From Folioceros fuciformis (Eukaryota; Anthocerotophyta; Anthocerotopsida; Anthocerotales), in contig JBNGIO010006309.1 of assembly GCA_049999805.1 (NCBI GenBank), positions 1 to 32,933 on the forward strand: DNA of 32,933 nucleotides, written 5' to 3'. Positions within the stretch are counted from its first letter, which is position 1. Each line of letters opens with the position of its first letter. Shown here in pieces: positions 20,278 to 30,212 of the stretch. The notes under the pieces were generated by a model. The model was given only the letters and a program-made list of their open reading frames with translations, was not told where the DNA came from and searched no databases. The translations under genes were made by a program, and so were the position numbers.

Positions 20278-22593
20278 TTCGGACATCCCAACCCTCGCAA
20301 GTTGCAGGACATGACTAAGCAGGACCTATATGCAGATGGTGTACCATCTAATTTAAGTCCCTTACCTTTTTGTGAAGCGTGTGTATATGGGAAGCTTCCA
20401 CGAGCTCCATATCCAAAAGGAGGTGGCACTAGGGCGACAGAGGTATTGCAGTTGGTCCATGCAGACCTATGTGGACCAGTGTCCTCACCCTCACTCGGTG
20501 GAGGCCTTTACTTCTTGACCTTCATCGACGATTACAGCAGATATTCATATGTTTACATCCTCAAATTGAAAAGTGAAGCATTTGAATATTTTAAGGAATA
20601 CAAAACCTTGGCAGAACAGCAGACTGGAAAGAAGTTGCGTTGCTTACGCACTGATAATGGTAAGGAGTTTGACTCGAATGCCTTCAATTCTTACTGCAAG
20701 TCCTTGGGCATTGCTCGTCAATTTACTGTCCCTTACAATTCTTCACAGAATGGGGTAGCAGAAAGACGGAATCGTTCTGCACAGAATGTTGCTCGAAGCA
20801 TGCTCAAACAGGCTGGATTAGTGTTGGCATACTGGGGTGAGGCCATCACAACAGCAAACTACCTGTACAATAGGCTGCCCGGCAAGTCTACCAATGGCAA
20901 AACCCCATATGAGCTCTGGTGTGGACGCAAGCCTTCAGTGCAGCATTTCCGTGCTTTTGGGTCTCCGGCTTATGCGTATGTTCCTAAAGAAAAACGCACC
21001 CATCAGAAGCTGTCAGACCGTGCAGAGAAGTTGCTGTTCATTGGATACACTGAAGGTGTCAAGGCATATAAGTTGATCAATCCAGTCACTTACCAGGTGC
21101 AGCATGCCCGTACTGTTATCTTTGATGAAGCATCGTTATTGAGTTCTTCTATTCCTGCATCTGTACCCCTCGATCTCTCCTTTGAGTTTGAAGACCCACC
21201 CGGCGAGCTTGCAGTCTTTGATATGTCCCCTCACAGCATATCTCTGCCTGCTGAAAGTCATGACATTTCATGTGAAGAGGAGGAAGTTCTGGAAAATCAA
21301 GATGCCGTTCCTGAAAAACAGTCACATGAAAATCATGACGTACCTGAAGTACCTGATGACATGCAAGCGGATGTGGATCCAGCATCAGCACCTGAACCAG
21401 AACCTGAACTTGTTCAAGTTCCAGCTCCAAGTTCTCGTCCTCAGCGTCCTCGAGCTGCCCCAGTGCCGTACGACCCTGCACAATGGACTACACGGCGCAG
21501 TCATACAGATTGGACTACTGGTGAAGTTACCACCAGCGTACCTACCATTCTTGATCCAGTGGGGGACCCTTCGGAGGAGCCGGTATCAGCTCTTGTAGCA
21601 GCACTCCAGAATCTCTCTCCAGTCTCATTCACGGTGGAAGAAATTCAGGCTTTGGCTGTTGCAACCCCGAATCCTGCTGATCCTGCAAGCATGAAAGAAG
21701 CATTCAGTGGACCTGATGTTGCTCACTGGAAAAAGGGAGTGCAGGAGGAATACGACTCACTTATAGAAAATGGGACATGGTCTCTTGAGCCGTTGCCTCC
21801 TGGACGCCGTGCCATATCCAACAAGTGGGTGTTCAAGACCAAGTATAACCAAGATGGGCCCATTGGACGCTATAAAGCAAGGCTCGTTGTGCGAGGATTC
21901 TCTCAGAAGCCTGGGGAGGACTACTTCGAGACTTTCGCCCCTGTAGTTAAGTTCCCAACCTTGCGCTTGGTGTTGGCACTTGCAGCCCACAGTAACCTTG
22001 ATGTCCACCAAATGGACGTAAAAACTGCATTTTTGCATGGTAAGTTGGAGGAAGAAATTTACATGGCACAACCTGAGGGGTACGTACAACCTGGACAGGA
22101 ACACCTGGTCTGTAAGCTGCATAAGACCATTTACGGTCTCAAACAAAGCCCGAGGGCTTGGCACACTAGGATCGACCAGTTTCTGGTCAAGTGTGGATTT
22201 ATAAGGGGGACAGCAGATTCTAACTTGTATATTCTAAGAAAGAAAGAAGTTTACCTGCTGCTGCTGGATTACGTCGATGACTTAATCATGGCTGCTTCCA
22301 CTGGACCCAATAACCTGCTGAAAGTGGTCAAGAATACGCTAAGGTCAGAATTTGACATGACTGATGTAGGCGAGTTGAAATTTTGCCTTGGCGTTGAGGT
22401 GACTCGAGACAGGAAGGCCGGGACACTTACTTTATCACAAAAGAAGTATATTGGAGATAGTCTTCGGGGCTTCCATTTCTTCGAGGCACATGGAACAAAC
22501 ACACCATTGACAGCTGGGGTTAAGTTGACCAGGGATCAAGCAGCCACAACCAATGCAGACATGCAAGAGATGAGCAAGATCCCCTACAAATAA
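20278..22593 (+). pseudogene. Copia integrase and reverse transcriptase, ends at a stop
   Basis: Continues in the same frame after the TGA. The integrase zinc motif remainder is FGHPN and CEACVYGK. The catalytic core contains HADLCGP, FIDDYSRYSY, RTDNGKEF and GVAERRNR, so the D-D-E set is present. The Glu/Pro-rich linker (about 21180-21660) is typical. Reverse transcriptase: KWVFKTKYNQDG, KARLVVRGFSQ, FAPVVKFPTLR, DVKTAFLHG, GLKQSPRAWH and the active site YVDD at 22270-22281. TAA at 22591-22593 falls just after IPYK, where the frame should read through into AVGTLIYL. Confidence 0.95.
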
Positions 22594-23274
22594 GCAGTTG
22601 GGACGTTGATTTATCTCACCTGCCTGACGAGGCCGGACATAGCGTATGCAGTGCACCTGGTTTCGCAATTCTTGGCGAATTATGGGCGTGACCACTGGAC
22701 TCAGGTAAAACGAATTTTTAGGTACCTGAAGCAGACTATGGCATACAACATAGTGTACCGAGCCTCCAGCAAGCCAGTGCTGAGTCTTGAGGGAATCTGC
22801 GACAGTGATTGGGCCGCAGACCCCGATACCAGAAAGTTTATTGCTGCATATATTTTCACAATTGCAAGTGGACCCCTCTCGTGGTCCTGCAAGAAGAACA
22901 ATTCAATATGCCTCTCCAGCACGGAGGCAGAATACAAATCACTAACTGTTGCAGCAAAGGAAGCTATCTGGGATAGGAGGTGCCTGGAAGATGCAGGACA
23001 CCGCCAAGAAACACCTACTGTGTTGAACTGCGACAACCAGGGGGCCATAGCACTAGCCAACAACCCAATTTTCCATGCCCGTACAAAGCATATTGAGGTG
23101 TACCATCACTTCATTAGGGAAGTGGTGGCCAACGAAGAAGTAACTATAGCGTACATCAATACCTCTAAAAATCCTGCAGATATCTTGACGAAGGCATTAC
23201 CAAGCGAGGTACACTTGAGACACTGTGAAAGACTTGGGCTGTTACCTGGAGATAGCAACAAGAACAAGACTTGA
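22594..23274 (+). pseudogene. Copia RT thumb and RNase H, C-terminal end of polyprotein
   Basis: Same frame, AVGTLIYLTCLTRPDIAYAV, then the RNase H domain: CDSDWAADPDTRK (first Asp), SSTEAEYKSL (Glu), NCDNQGAI (Asp) and RTKHIEVYHHFIRE with KNPADILTKAL at the end. Catalytic residues look intact. Natural stop TGA at 23272-23274. Confidence 0.93.
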
Positions 23275-23476
23275 GTCAGAAAGATTGGACAGACCTGGAC
23301 TTAGAGTGCTAGCATGCATGTAAGGTCAGCAAGATCAGAACATGCCTGTCAGCTGGGTGAAGCACGCCTTATGTCGACAATTCGCAGTCAGGCACTGTCC
23401 GTGCATACACACACAAGCTTAAGCACAAACTCTCACGCACCTGCTAACAGTAACCAGAGCTGCATCTTAAGCACGG

Positions 23477-23488
23477 GTTGAGTGGGGG
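23477..23488 (+). promoter_or_regulatory. Polypurine tract
   Basis: GTTGAGTGGGGG directly before the 3' LTR. G-rich tract ending in GGGGG at the LTR border, the primer for plus-strand synthesis. One T interrupts the purines. Confidence 0.75.
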
Positions 23489-23689
23489 TGTAGGAGGGTT
23501 TTAGGTTAAGTAGTTTGATTATATATACAACCCGTGTTTTAGGGTTAGATAAAGTTAGGTTTAATAGTCGTTATAACGGTCGCCGCGTGAACCGTGGAGT
23601 CACCTTCGAGTGACTATGTAAAGCACACTTGTGCCACATCCTTCAGTTCTAATTTCCTATCCAATATGTGTATTTTCTAATCCGCTACT
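23489..23689 (+). repeat. 3' LTR, 201 bp
   Basis: Begins TGTAGGAGGGTTTTAGG and ends CCGCTACT. Compared with the 5' LTR: G for T at position 5, and five positions where this copy and the other differ by C/T. Followed by TTAAA (23690-23694). Confidence 0.9.
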
Positions 23690-23870
23690 TTAAAAGTGCT
23701 TTCACTTAGCAATTCACAAGGGAGCGGTGATCCATGGGACAACGATCACCATGAGTAGAAGCGATGATAGAGCGAGGTACAACTTGGGCAGTAAGTAATA
23801 GAGCATGGTAGTGCAAGAGCAGTGATGGAGCGTGGTTGTATGGAGCATGAGTGATGATGGAGTGTAGAAG
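23690..23870. repeat. Remainder of tandem copy 2 after the insertion
   Basis: Starts with the right TTAAA target copy and continues the 239-bp repeat unit exactly where 17712 left it. This confirms the insertion point from the sequence alone. Confidence 0.88.
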
Positions 23871-24290
23871 AGTAAGAGTGATGATGAAGCAGGGTAGTAT
23901 GAAGCATGAGTGGTGATAGAGTGTGTTAGAATGGAGCATTACCAGTTTGGTGGCGGAGCATAAAGCAGTTTGATTAGAGCATGGTAGATCAGGAGTGGTG
24001 ATGGAGCATGGTAGATCAGGAGTGGTGATGGAGCATGGTAGAGCATGAGTGGTGATGGAGCATGGTAGAGCATGAGTGGTGATGGAGCGGTGATAGAGTG
24101 TGTTGGAATGGAGCATGACCATTTTGGTGACGGAGCATAAAGCAATTTGATGTTGGAGCGAGAGCAACGATGGAGCATGAGTAGTGATGAGGTAAGTAAT
24201 GGAGTACCGTAAATCAATAATGATAATAAATCCTAAATAGTAATGGGATGAGTGGTGATGAACGATGATGGAGCATGGTAAAACATGATC
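23870..24290. repeat. GAGCATG minisatellite with 27-bp units
   Basis: Four 27-bp units (23977-24003, 24004-24030, 24031-24057, 24058-24084) of the form GAGCATGGTAGAKCAKGAGT followed by GGTGATG. They sit inside a larger unit: GATAGAGTGTGTT at 23915 recurs at 24092 (period 177 bp). Because 27 is divisible by three, the minus strand is open for 220 codons (24368-23706) as a nine-residue repeat. I regard that as a by-product of the repeat, not a gene. Confidence 0.88.
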
Positions 24291-25120
24291 AAGAAACAAG
24301 AAAATAGGTAAGTACATATACACTACTGTCATACATATGTAGGTTGGTACAAGAAGAGTAAGGCTCAAAGGTGCAGAGTAAGGCCCTTGAGTGCAATGAG
24401 TGTAATGCCTTAGCTATGTTTAAGGCCTCATTAGGGTTGGGATTGCCATCAATGATTTGTTTCTCTAATTATCATTGGCATGATAGTAGAGCACATTTGG
24501 ATTTAAACTTTTAATAGTGTTCTTCCGTTTTTTTTTTTCTACTTTTAAGATATATTACCTTGTGGTTAAGAGTTTAATAGAGTAAGGTAGGAGTGAGTAG
24601 GTTTTGGAGTGTGCCAAGGAGCATGGGTCCTACTTCATTAGCTTCCACCAAGGACACAATGATTTCAATGGGTTTACATAGGAGGCCTAACTTAGACAAT
24701 CTTTTCTTCTATGGTGGTCCGTAGGGTCGTAGGAAGGAATAACCTTCAATCCCCTTCTTCAGAGTTTTGGTGATGGTTGATGGCTGCATCTGCTCACTTC
24801 CTCGCAATATTTGAGGCAAGTTTCTTGGACCACATCTATTCAAGTGCCTTCCACAATGTCTTTATAATGACGTTCGATTAGCTTATTGGCTTCCTTTGGA
24901 GTGGCTAGCAATAGATTCCTAGGATAAGTTGCTTGGGCTTTCATCCTTTTAGATGACTATCTATATTTTAGATTGTTGTTATAAACCTAAAATACAACTT
25001 TTCATGGATAGATCCTTTTATCACTACCTTAAGAACAGAGATTGGAAGCCGCCTCTATTTTTTAAGTGACCTCTTAATAAAGTGTAATAAGCAAACGCGT
25101 TTACTATGCTCGAATGTTCT
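24290..25120. other. AT-rich non-coding DNA
   Basis: Stops in all frames. Short coding-like minus-strand stretches near 24700-24960 are broken and match nothing I recognise. A T11 run occurs near 24528. Confidence 0.4.
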
Positions 25121-25440
25121 TCCACATAACAAACTGGTGCTAAACTTAGCAATAACATCATACTTAGATGACATTTTTAGCGGGAGTGAATGCTTGTACT
25201 ATAAATAAATAAAATACATAAGTGGAGTACAAGAATTTTCTAGGCATTGAAATGTATGAGAAAGATTTTGTGCAAGTGGACTTCTATGTTTTTCCACATA
25301 ACAAACTGGTGCTAAACTTAGCACTTACATCATACTTAGATGGCATTCTTAGCAGGAGTGAATGCTTGTACTAGAGGAGTACAAGAATTTTCTAGGCACT
25401 GACATGTATGAGAAGGATTTTGTCCAAGTGGACTTCTCTC
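25121..25440. repeat. 172-bp tandem duplication with internal deletion
   Basis: TCCACATAACAAACTGGTGC at 25121 recurs at 25293. The second copy lacks about 22 bp, an ATAAATAAATAAAATACATA-like stretch present near 25201 in the first. The rest is nearly identical up to AAGTGGACTTCT. Confidence 0.88.
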
Positions 25441-26288
25441 TGGTTTAGTCAATTGTTTGCAGAACTTTTGCGTGGCTGAGTTTTTTCAATTTGTCCCGTT
25501 TATCTTCATGTAGAAGACTTCTTCCCTATCTTCCTTTTCATTTTGAAGTCTTCCTATTTCCTTTGAATGGGTTCACATCAGTCACCAACATGTAGAACCT
25601 TGTTTTCTTCTGACCTGGACAACTTTCTTTTATTTTATTGCTCCCTCAAGGAGCGCGCCAGACTCCTTTTCAACGAGTATTGAACGCCAAAAGTTGGTAT
25701 AAAAATATGGCTTCACCGAAAGGCAAAGATCTGCGGGTTGCTTTCCTTTTCTTTTATCTTGAACGACTGGGAATGACGTCTAAATACCCCCACAGAAAAG
25801 AAATACAGGCAGGTACGTTACCTGCAGCTGAACTACCTACGACAAGCAAGCAGGCCGGGTAATAGCAGAGCAGGCCAGTTCGAGAAGTGGACACAAGAAT
25901 CTATGAGACGAGTTTGAAGTAGGGAAAGGCAGCCCACAGTGCTGCAGCTTCTTGGCTTTCCCACAGGACGTTTCGGCGAAGCCGCAGGGTTTGGGCCTCC
26001 CGACCTGGTGCTGCAGGGCACTGGCCAGGTCGATCCACTCGCGGCCTTGCTGTAAGCGTGTAAGTTACGAGGCTGCTGCCTTGTTGTGGCTTTGCTATGC
26101 CTTGCTTGGTTTGGTCAACCCTGCAGATGCGGATCTGTTTCTGACTTGTTCCGTCTCAGCTTATGTGACGCCCAGATACGTCGCCATTTGGTGTGGAAAG
26201 GCTGCAATTTGATTGCTTCCGAGCTCCTCCTCACGGTTTCTCGGCGTCGTACGTGCTACAGGTTTTGCGGATCGGTAGACCCCGAGCC
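25441..26288. other. Upstream region of the seven-transmembrane gene
   Basis: Composition shifts from AT-rich to GC-rich near 25650. Probably holds the promoter and 5' UTR of the gene starting at 26289. Short open frames are unconvincing. Confidence 0.45.
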
Positions 26289-27617
26289 ATGGGGGGCGGG
26301 GTTCGGAGAGCCGCGCTTCCAGGCTGCTTGGGACTGGCTTTCTTCCTGTTGCTCGCGCTCCTGCCGCTCTGCAATGCTGACATCGTGCATTCCAGTATTA
26401 AGGATGATAACCGGAACATTATAGTGTTCGAGACCTTCGGGTTTGGCTCCCAGGGTCAGGTGGATGTCATTCTCAATAGTCTTGATGTGCCGACGGTGGA
26501 CAAGGCCGGCGTTGTGTCCATTCACTCCATGGGGTTTTTCCTCATCACAGGGGAGGCCCGTCTGCAGGTTCTGGTGGATCAGGAGCAAAATCCCAATGAG
26601 TGCCCGCTGGATGACCAGCACGTCAAGCTTTTGTTCCGGCTGCAGGATGTGGCTAAACTCCCTTTCACCTATAAAACCGGCGTCAACGCGGATGAGTATA
26701 CGCTTATGTTCGCAAACTGCGAGGGGAAGCAGGTATCTATGGAGGTCACCACTGAGATGTACAATTGGGTGAAAGGAGTGAAAAGCTACCTCCCTGCAGG
26801 TCAGACGCAGCTGCCGTCTCTTTATTTCTCCTTTGCCACGATTTATGTCTTGCTGTTCGTCGTCTGGGTGTACGTATGCTTGAAGCAGAAAGAAACGGCC
26901 CACTCCATCCATCTGCTCATGGGGCTCTTAGTTTTCTTAAAAGTGTTGAATTTGATGTTCGAGGCGGCTGACAAATCTTACGTGGAGAAGACTGGGACAC
27001 CCCATGGATGGGATATCGCCTTCACAATATCCAGCTTCTTCCGGGGAGTGATGCTCTTCATAGTCATTGTACTGATCGGTACAGGCTGGTCCTTCTTGAA
27101 GCCGTTTCTGCAGGACAAGGAAAAAAAGGTTCTCATGGTGGTCATTCCCTTACAAGTCATGGCAAACATAGCCAATATTGTGATTGAAGAGACAGGGCCT
27201 GCCTCAAACCGCAGCTGGTTGACGTGGAAGCAAGTGTTTCTCCTGTTCGACCTCATCTGCTGCTGCGCAGTCTTGCTCCCCATCGTCTGGTCGATAAAGC
27301 ATCTTCGAGAAGCATCTCAGACAGACGGCAAGGCTGCCAGAAATGTGGTGAAACTCACCTTGTTTCGGCATTACTACATTGTTGTGGTGAGCTACATCTA
27401 CTTCACGCGGATTGTGGTTTTTGCGCTCAAGACAGTGACGACTTACAACTATCGGTGGACAAGTGATCTTGCGGAGGAGCTGGCCACTCTTGCATTTTAC
27501 TTATTCACTGGCTATAAGTTCCGGCCTGTTCCTCACAATCCCTACTTTGTGCTTGACGAGGAGGAGGAGGAAGCCACAAGGGAGGCGGCTCTCAAAGACG
27601 ACGATTTTGAACTTTAG
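26289..27617 (+). CDS. GPR107/CAND-like seven-transmembrane protein (LUSTR family)
   Basis: Lung-seven-transmembrane (GOST) family protein, related to animal GPR107/108 and plant CAND6/7. Family members sit in Golgi and trafficking membranes; a classical G-protein receptor role is disputed. Intronless, 442 aa, close to family size. I chose the ATG at 26289 because it begins a clean signal peptide (1-30, ending LCNA) before DIVHSS; the frame is open 96 bases further upstream, but that part does not look like a signal. A lumenal beta-rich domain (31-172) has Cys105 and Cys144 as a possible disulfide pair. Seven helices lie near 176-198, 207-226, 244-270, 279-300, 313-336, 361-384 and 393-411. 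The cytosolic tail is acidic (DEEEEEATRE, DDDFEL). GYKFRPVP after helix 7 is conserved in the family. Confidence 0.95.
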   Translation: MGGGVRRAALPGCLGLAFFLLLALLPLCNADIVHSSIKDDNRNIIVFETFGFGSQGQVDVILNSLDVPTVDKAGVVSIHSMGFFLITGEARLQVLVDQEQNPNECPLDDQHVKLLFRLQDVAKLPFTYKTGVNADEYTLMFANCEGKQVSMEVTTEMYNWVKGVKSYLPAGQTQLPSLYFSFATIYVLLFVVWVYVCLKQKETAHSIHLLMGLLVFLKVLNLMFEAADKSYVEKTGTPHGWDIAFTISSFFRGVMLFIVIVLIGTGWSFLKPFLQDKEKKVLMVVIPLQVMANIANIVIEETGPASNRSWLTWKQVFLLFDLICCCAVLLPIVWSIKHLREASQTDGKAARNVVKLTLFRHYYIVVVSYIYFTRIVVFALKTVTTYNYRWTSDLAEELATLAFYLFTGYKFRPVPHNPYFVLDEEEEEATREAALKDDDFEL

Positions 27618-28503
27618 GAACCTTGCAAGTGATTTGTTTCATTTCAGCACTCTGAATTAGGTCTATGCTTGGCCACTCATGGGAAAGATTTCTCTTTTCC
27701 GTGAAGAGAGCCCAGATGAAGCAACAGCTCATGCAGAAGCCCCAGAAATATGCTGGCCTGTGTGCAGCAAGGTGGCATGCTTCCTCAAGTTCCGTCCAAC
27801 TTCTAGGTGTCACTTTTGGGGCAACTTGATGTGTAAGTATCTCAGTAGAGCGTGGGCTGCACGAGAATTCGTTTGCAGAATTCCTTTTCCAGACTCCAAC
27901 TTTGAGGGCCTCATGCTTACACCGCATCTCGACCCCGGTGCGGCTGATCTGACATAAGATTGGCAGATGCAGGTGAAGCGAATTGATTTTAGCTTTTTTT
28001 TGACCCGGTGTGTTCCAGTATTCCCTTGTGAGGGACGAACAGGTGACAAGTCCCTAGGCGGCAATGAACTGTGATTTTGATGCACGCAGCGCCTCATTGA
28101 GAACGTCAATACGTACTGCAATTTGCTCACGGTCACAGACAATTCCGACCGTCTCCAGCCAGTGAAGATTGTTTGACTCGGCAGCCGTGGCACAAAACCA
28201 GCCGGTCGGATGCGACACCTGGAGGCGGTCGACATGCATGAAGGGCTCTACCACATAACAGTGCGGGCAAGCAGACACGTGGCCGTCCACATGTCCCCTG
28301 TGTACGTTGTGCTTCCAGGAGGCCAGCCTTGGCTCCCAAGTCTGGTGGATGCAATGTGCGTCCTCAAAGCATCGTTGCGGAAGCTCTTTGGCTGAATCCC
28401 TTAGGCTGCCGCGGTGTCTGAGGCGGGGGTACAGCAAGTAAACGGGTCAACGTGTAACGATTTGTGAAGGATTGGCAGGAGCGCAGGGCTAAAAGCATCC
28501 ATC
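27618..28503. other. Spacer between the two plus-strand membrane protein genes
   Basis: Contains the 3' UTR of the CAND-like gene and the promoter of the HdeD-like gene. The only coding-like element is the minus-strand frame at 28054-28437, listed separately. Confidence 0.45.
28054..28437 (-). CDS. Possible small Cys/His-rich protein, unknown
   Basis: 127-codon open frame, 66 bp from and divergent to the HdeD-like gene start. From residue 22 on it reads like real protein: CFEDAHCIHQTWEP, HRGHVDGHVSACPHC (a Cys/His cluster that could hold zinc), SHPTGWFCATAAE, GIVCDREQIAVRIDVLNEAL, stop. No family recognised. The N-terminus (LYPRLRHRGSL) looks less convincing, so an upstream splice is possible, but it would have to overlap the neighbour. 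Could equally be a chance frame in GC-rich DNA. Confidence 0.3.
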   Translation of the reverse strand: MLYPRLRHRGSLRDSAKELPQRCFEDAHCIHQTWEPRLASWKHNVHRGHVDGHVSACPHCYVVEPFMHVDRLQVSHPTGWFCATAAESNNLHWLETVGIVCDREQIAVRIDVLNEALRASKSQFIAA

Positions 28504-29470
28504 ATGGCAGCCAAGGAGGAAGGCTACTACCAGTCCGGCTATGGGGCGGGTACGGCGTCCCCGACGCAGCCAGCAGCAGATGTGCCCGCCGTCGTTCCTC
28601 CCGAGGAAAGGCAGACTTATTACATCAACATCCCGATCAGAGCGCTCACTTCGGATGTGGAAGAGGAGCACTTGGAGAGGCTGGCACTGTACTACACCAT
28701 CTTCGGAGCCATTTTCGTGGCCGTTGGCGTAGTCGGCATCGTGTTCCCCATCGTCTTTGCTCTGGCTGTGGAGCAGCTCATAGCGTGGCTGCTGGTTCTC
28801 ACTGGCGCCGTCTCGCTTCTTCATTTCCTGCTCGTCTGCGGCGCACCGGGGACTACGTCATTCTTGCTTCTCGGATTTCTTCATCTTGGTGTCGGCATAT
28901 GGATGCTCCTACAGCCGATCGCGGGCGGGACGATGCTCCTCTTCGTCCTTGCCGGGTGGTTTCTAGCTCATGTTTGTCGCATCTCCTTTCTCTTGGATTG
29001 TTTTTGTGAGCGGTTTGTTGATGAATCCGCAACCTGAGACCGGCAGTAATACGCGTGCGTGTGCTGGCAGGGAGTGTTGAAACTGCTCATGGCATGCCAA
29101 GTGCGGCAAATGAGCTCCTGGCCGGCAGTTTTGGTCAGCGGGCTACTGTCCATCATCCTTGCGTTCACCATTCTAGCCCTTGCGCCGACATACGGGCTGG
29201 TGCTGATAGGAATTGTGTTCGGATCCGACTTGCTTGTGTCCGGGCTATCCATGCTGTTGATCGCGTACATGGCCTACTTAGGTGAGCTTTGGTGGCTCCT
29301 GTCTGAAGTTGTCTGAAACTTGCAAAATTGTTCTCATCAGGGGTTAAGGCACTAACACGATGGTTTTCTCATCAGGCCGAAGATCTCGGGCTGCCTCTGA
29401 TGCACAACGAGAACCTCTTCTGCCAGGACCCGGCCAGGTTGCAGGCAGCCGTGCTGCTCCAGGAGCTTAG
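28504..29470 (+). CDS. HdeD/DUF308-like six-helix membrane protein
   Basis: Exon 1 28504-28971, exon 2 29071-29281, exon 3 probably 29376-29470; about 257 aa. The N-terminal 50 residues are polar (Gly/Pro/Ala-rich) and cytosolic. Six hydrophobic helices near 63-85, 92-111, 118-138, 142-160, 172-194 and 197-222 form the internally repeated three-plus-three layout of the HdeD family, known from bacterial acid resistance. Intron 1 (99 bp) joins LAGWFLAH to GVLKLLMACQ in frame. At the 3' end AG/GTGAGC at 29281 is a strong donor. Two acceptors share the sequence TTCTCATCAGG, 35 bp apart: using 29375 gives an Arg/Ser/Pro tail and stop at 29468; using 29340 gives a longer tail to 29591. Retention would stop at 29316. 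The membrane core is secure, the C-terminus is not. The role in plants is unknown to me. Confidence 0.8.
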
Positions 29471-29591
29471 AGGGTCAGCATCGGGCTTTTACTTCATGAG
29501 ACATCGATTCTGCGCCCGACTGTCTTGTTGTGCCTCCGGCAGTTGCAGTGTCCTTCGACAATGGCACGTCACCGTAACGATCATGTATTAA

Positions 29592-30212
29592 ATACAGAGG
29601 AAATGTTTATGTGTACTGGGACCCTGTTTTCAGTTTGTGTTGTCTGCCATTGCATTGTAGCTTGATGGTCTGTCGACTACATCGCTCCGAGCCGATCAGC
29701 TTTCTTATCACCTCTTGACACGCCTTAGGAACTTGATTAGGCTGAGGCTGTGTGCACCTCACTATATAGCACTGGGCCGTTTATTTGGTAGATGTGAGAA
29801 AGCTCCAGTTTGCTCCAGGTCCCACCGATTCGTGTCCAACAATGGGTTGTAAAATATACACATGAGGGGATATCCGGTGATGCCTTCAGCCAACACTTAT
29901 CCCTGCCAACATTTGGTTCCTTAGGCTCTGGGGTGCTCTTAAGGATTGATACTCTTAAGGATTGATATTTAAGAGTCGCTTTCCATGTGTACCCCAACCA
30001 AATCAATGTGGACAAAATAAGTTATAGGGCACTTTCCATGTTCCATAACACTTGCACGTGGCCAAAAACCAGAAAGTGCTAATGCTAGATTTTAAGTGCC
30101 AGATTTTAAGGGCGCTGACCGGGACTAGTATTGTGGTTTTATATTTTACCTATTTTACATTTTATATTACCAGCATAAATTATAGTGTAAATTATGGGAC
30201 CCTTCATAAGGG
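29592..30212. other. Spacer upstream of the LINE
   Basis: No gene recognised on either strand. Contains the 3' UTR of the HdeD-like gene and AT-rich sequence near 30130-30200. GGATTGATACTCTTAAGGAT-type short duplication at about 29941-29970. Confidence 0.45.

Larger units (their letters stand above)
17713..23689 (+). mobile_element. Ty1/copia LTR retrotransposon, complete ends, inactivated
   Basis: A 5977-bp element: 5' LTR, primer-binding site, about 1 kb leader, Gag, aspartic protease, integrase, reverse transcriptase, RNase H, polypurine tract, 3' LTR, TTAAA target duplication. The domain order protease-integrase-RT-RNase H defines copia (Pseudoviridae-type). The coding region carries at least three in-frame stops (19201, 20275, 22591) and an assembly gap (19032-19041), so this copy cannot make its polyprotein. 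The LTRs differ at six of 201 positions, so the insertion is not recent. Confidence 0.97.

Noticed and set aside
23706-24368. 220-codon minus-strand frame as a gene
   Set aside because: Entirely explained by 27-bp minisatellite units, whose length keeps the frame open.
26193-26288. Upstream in-frame start for the seven-transmembrane protein
   Set aside because: It would bury a clean signal peptide behind 32 non-hydrophobic residues; the ATG at 26289 is the better start.
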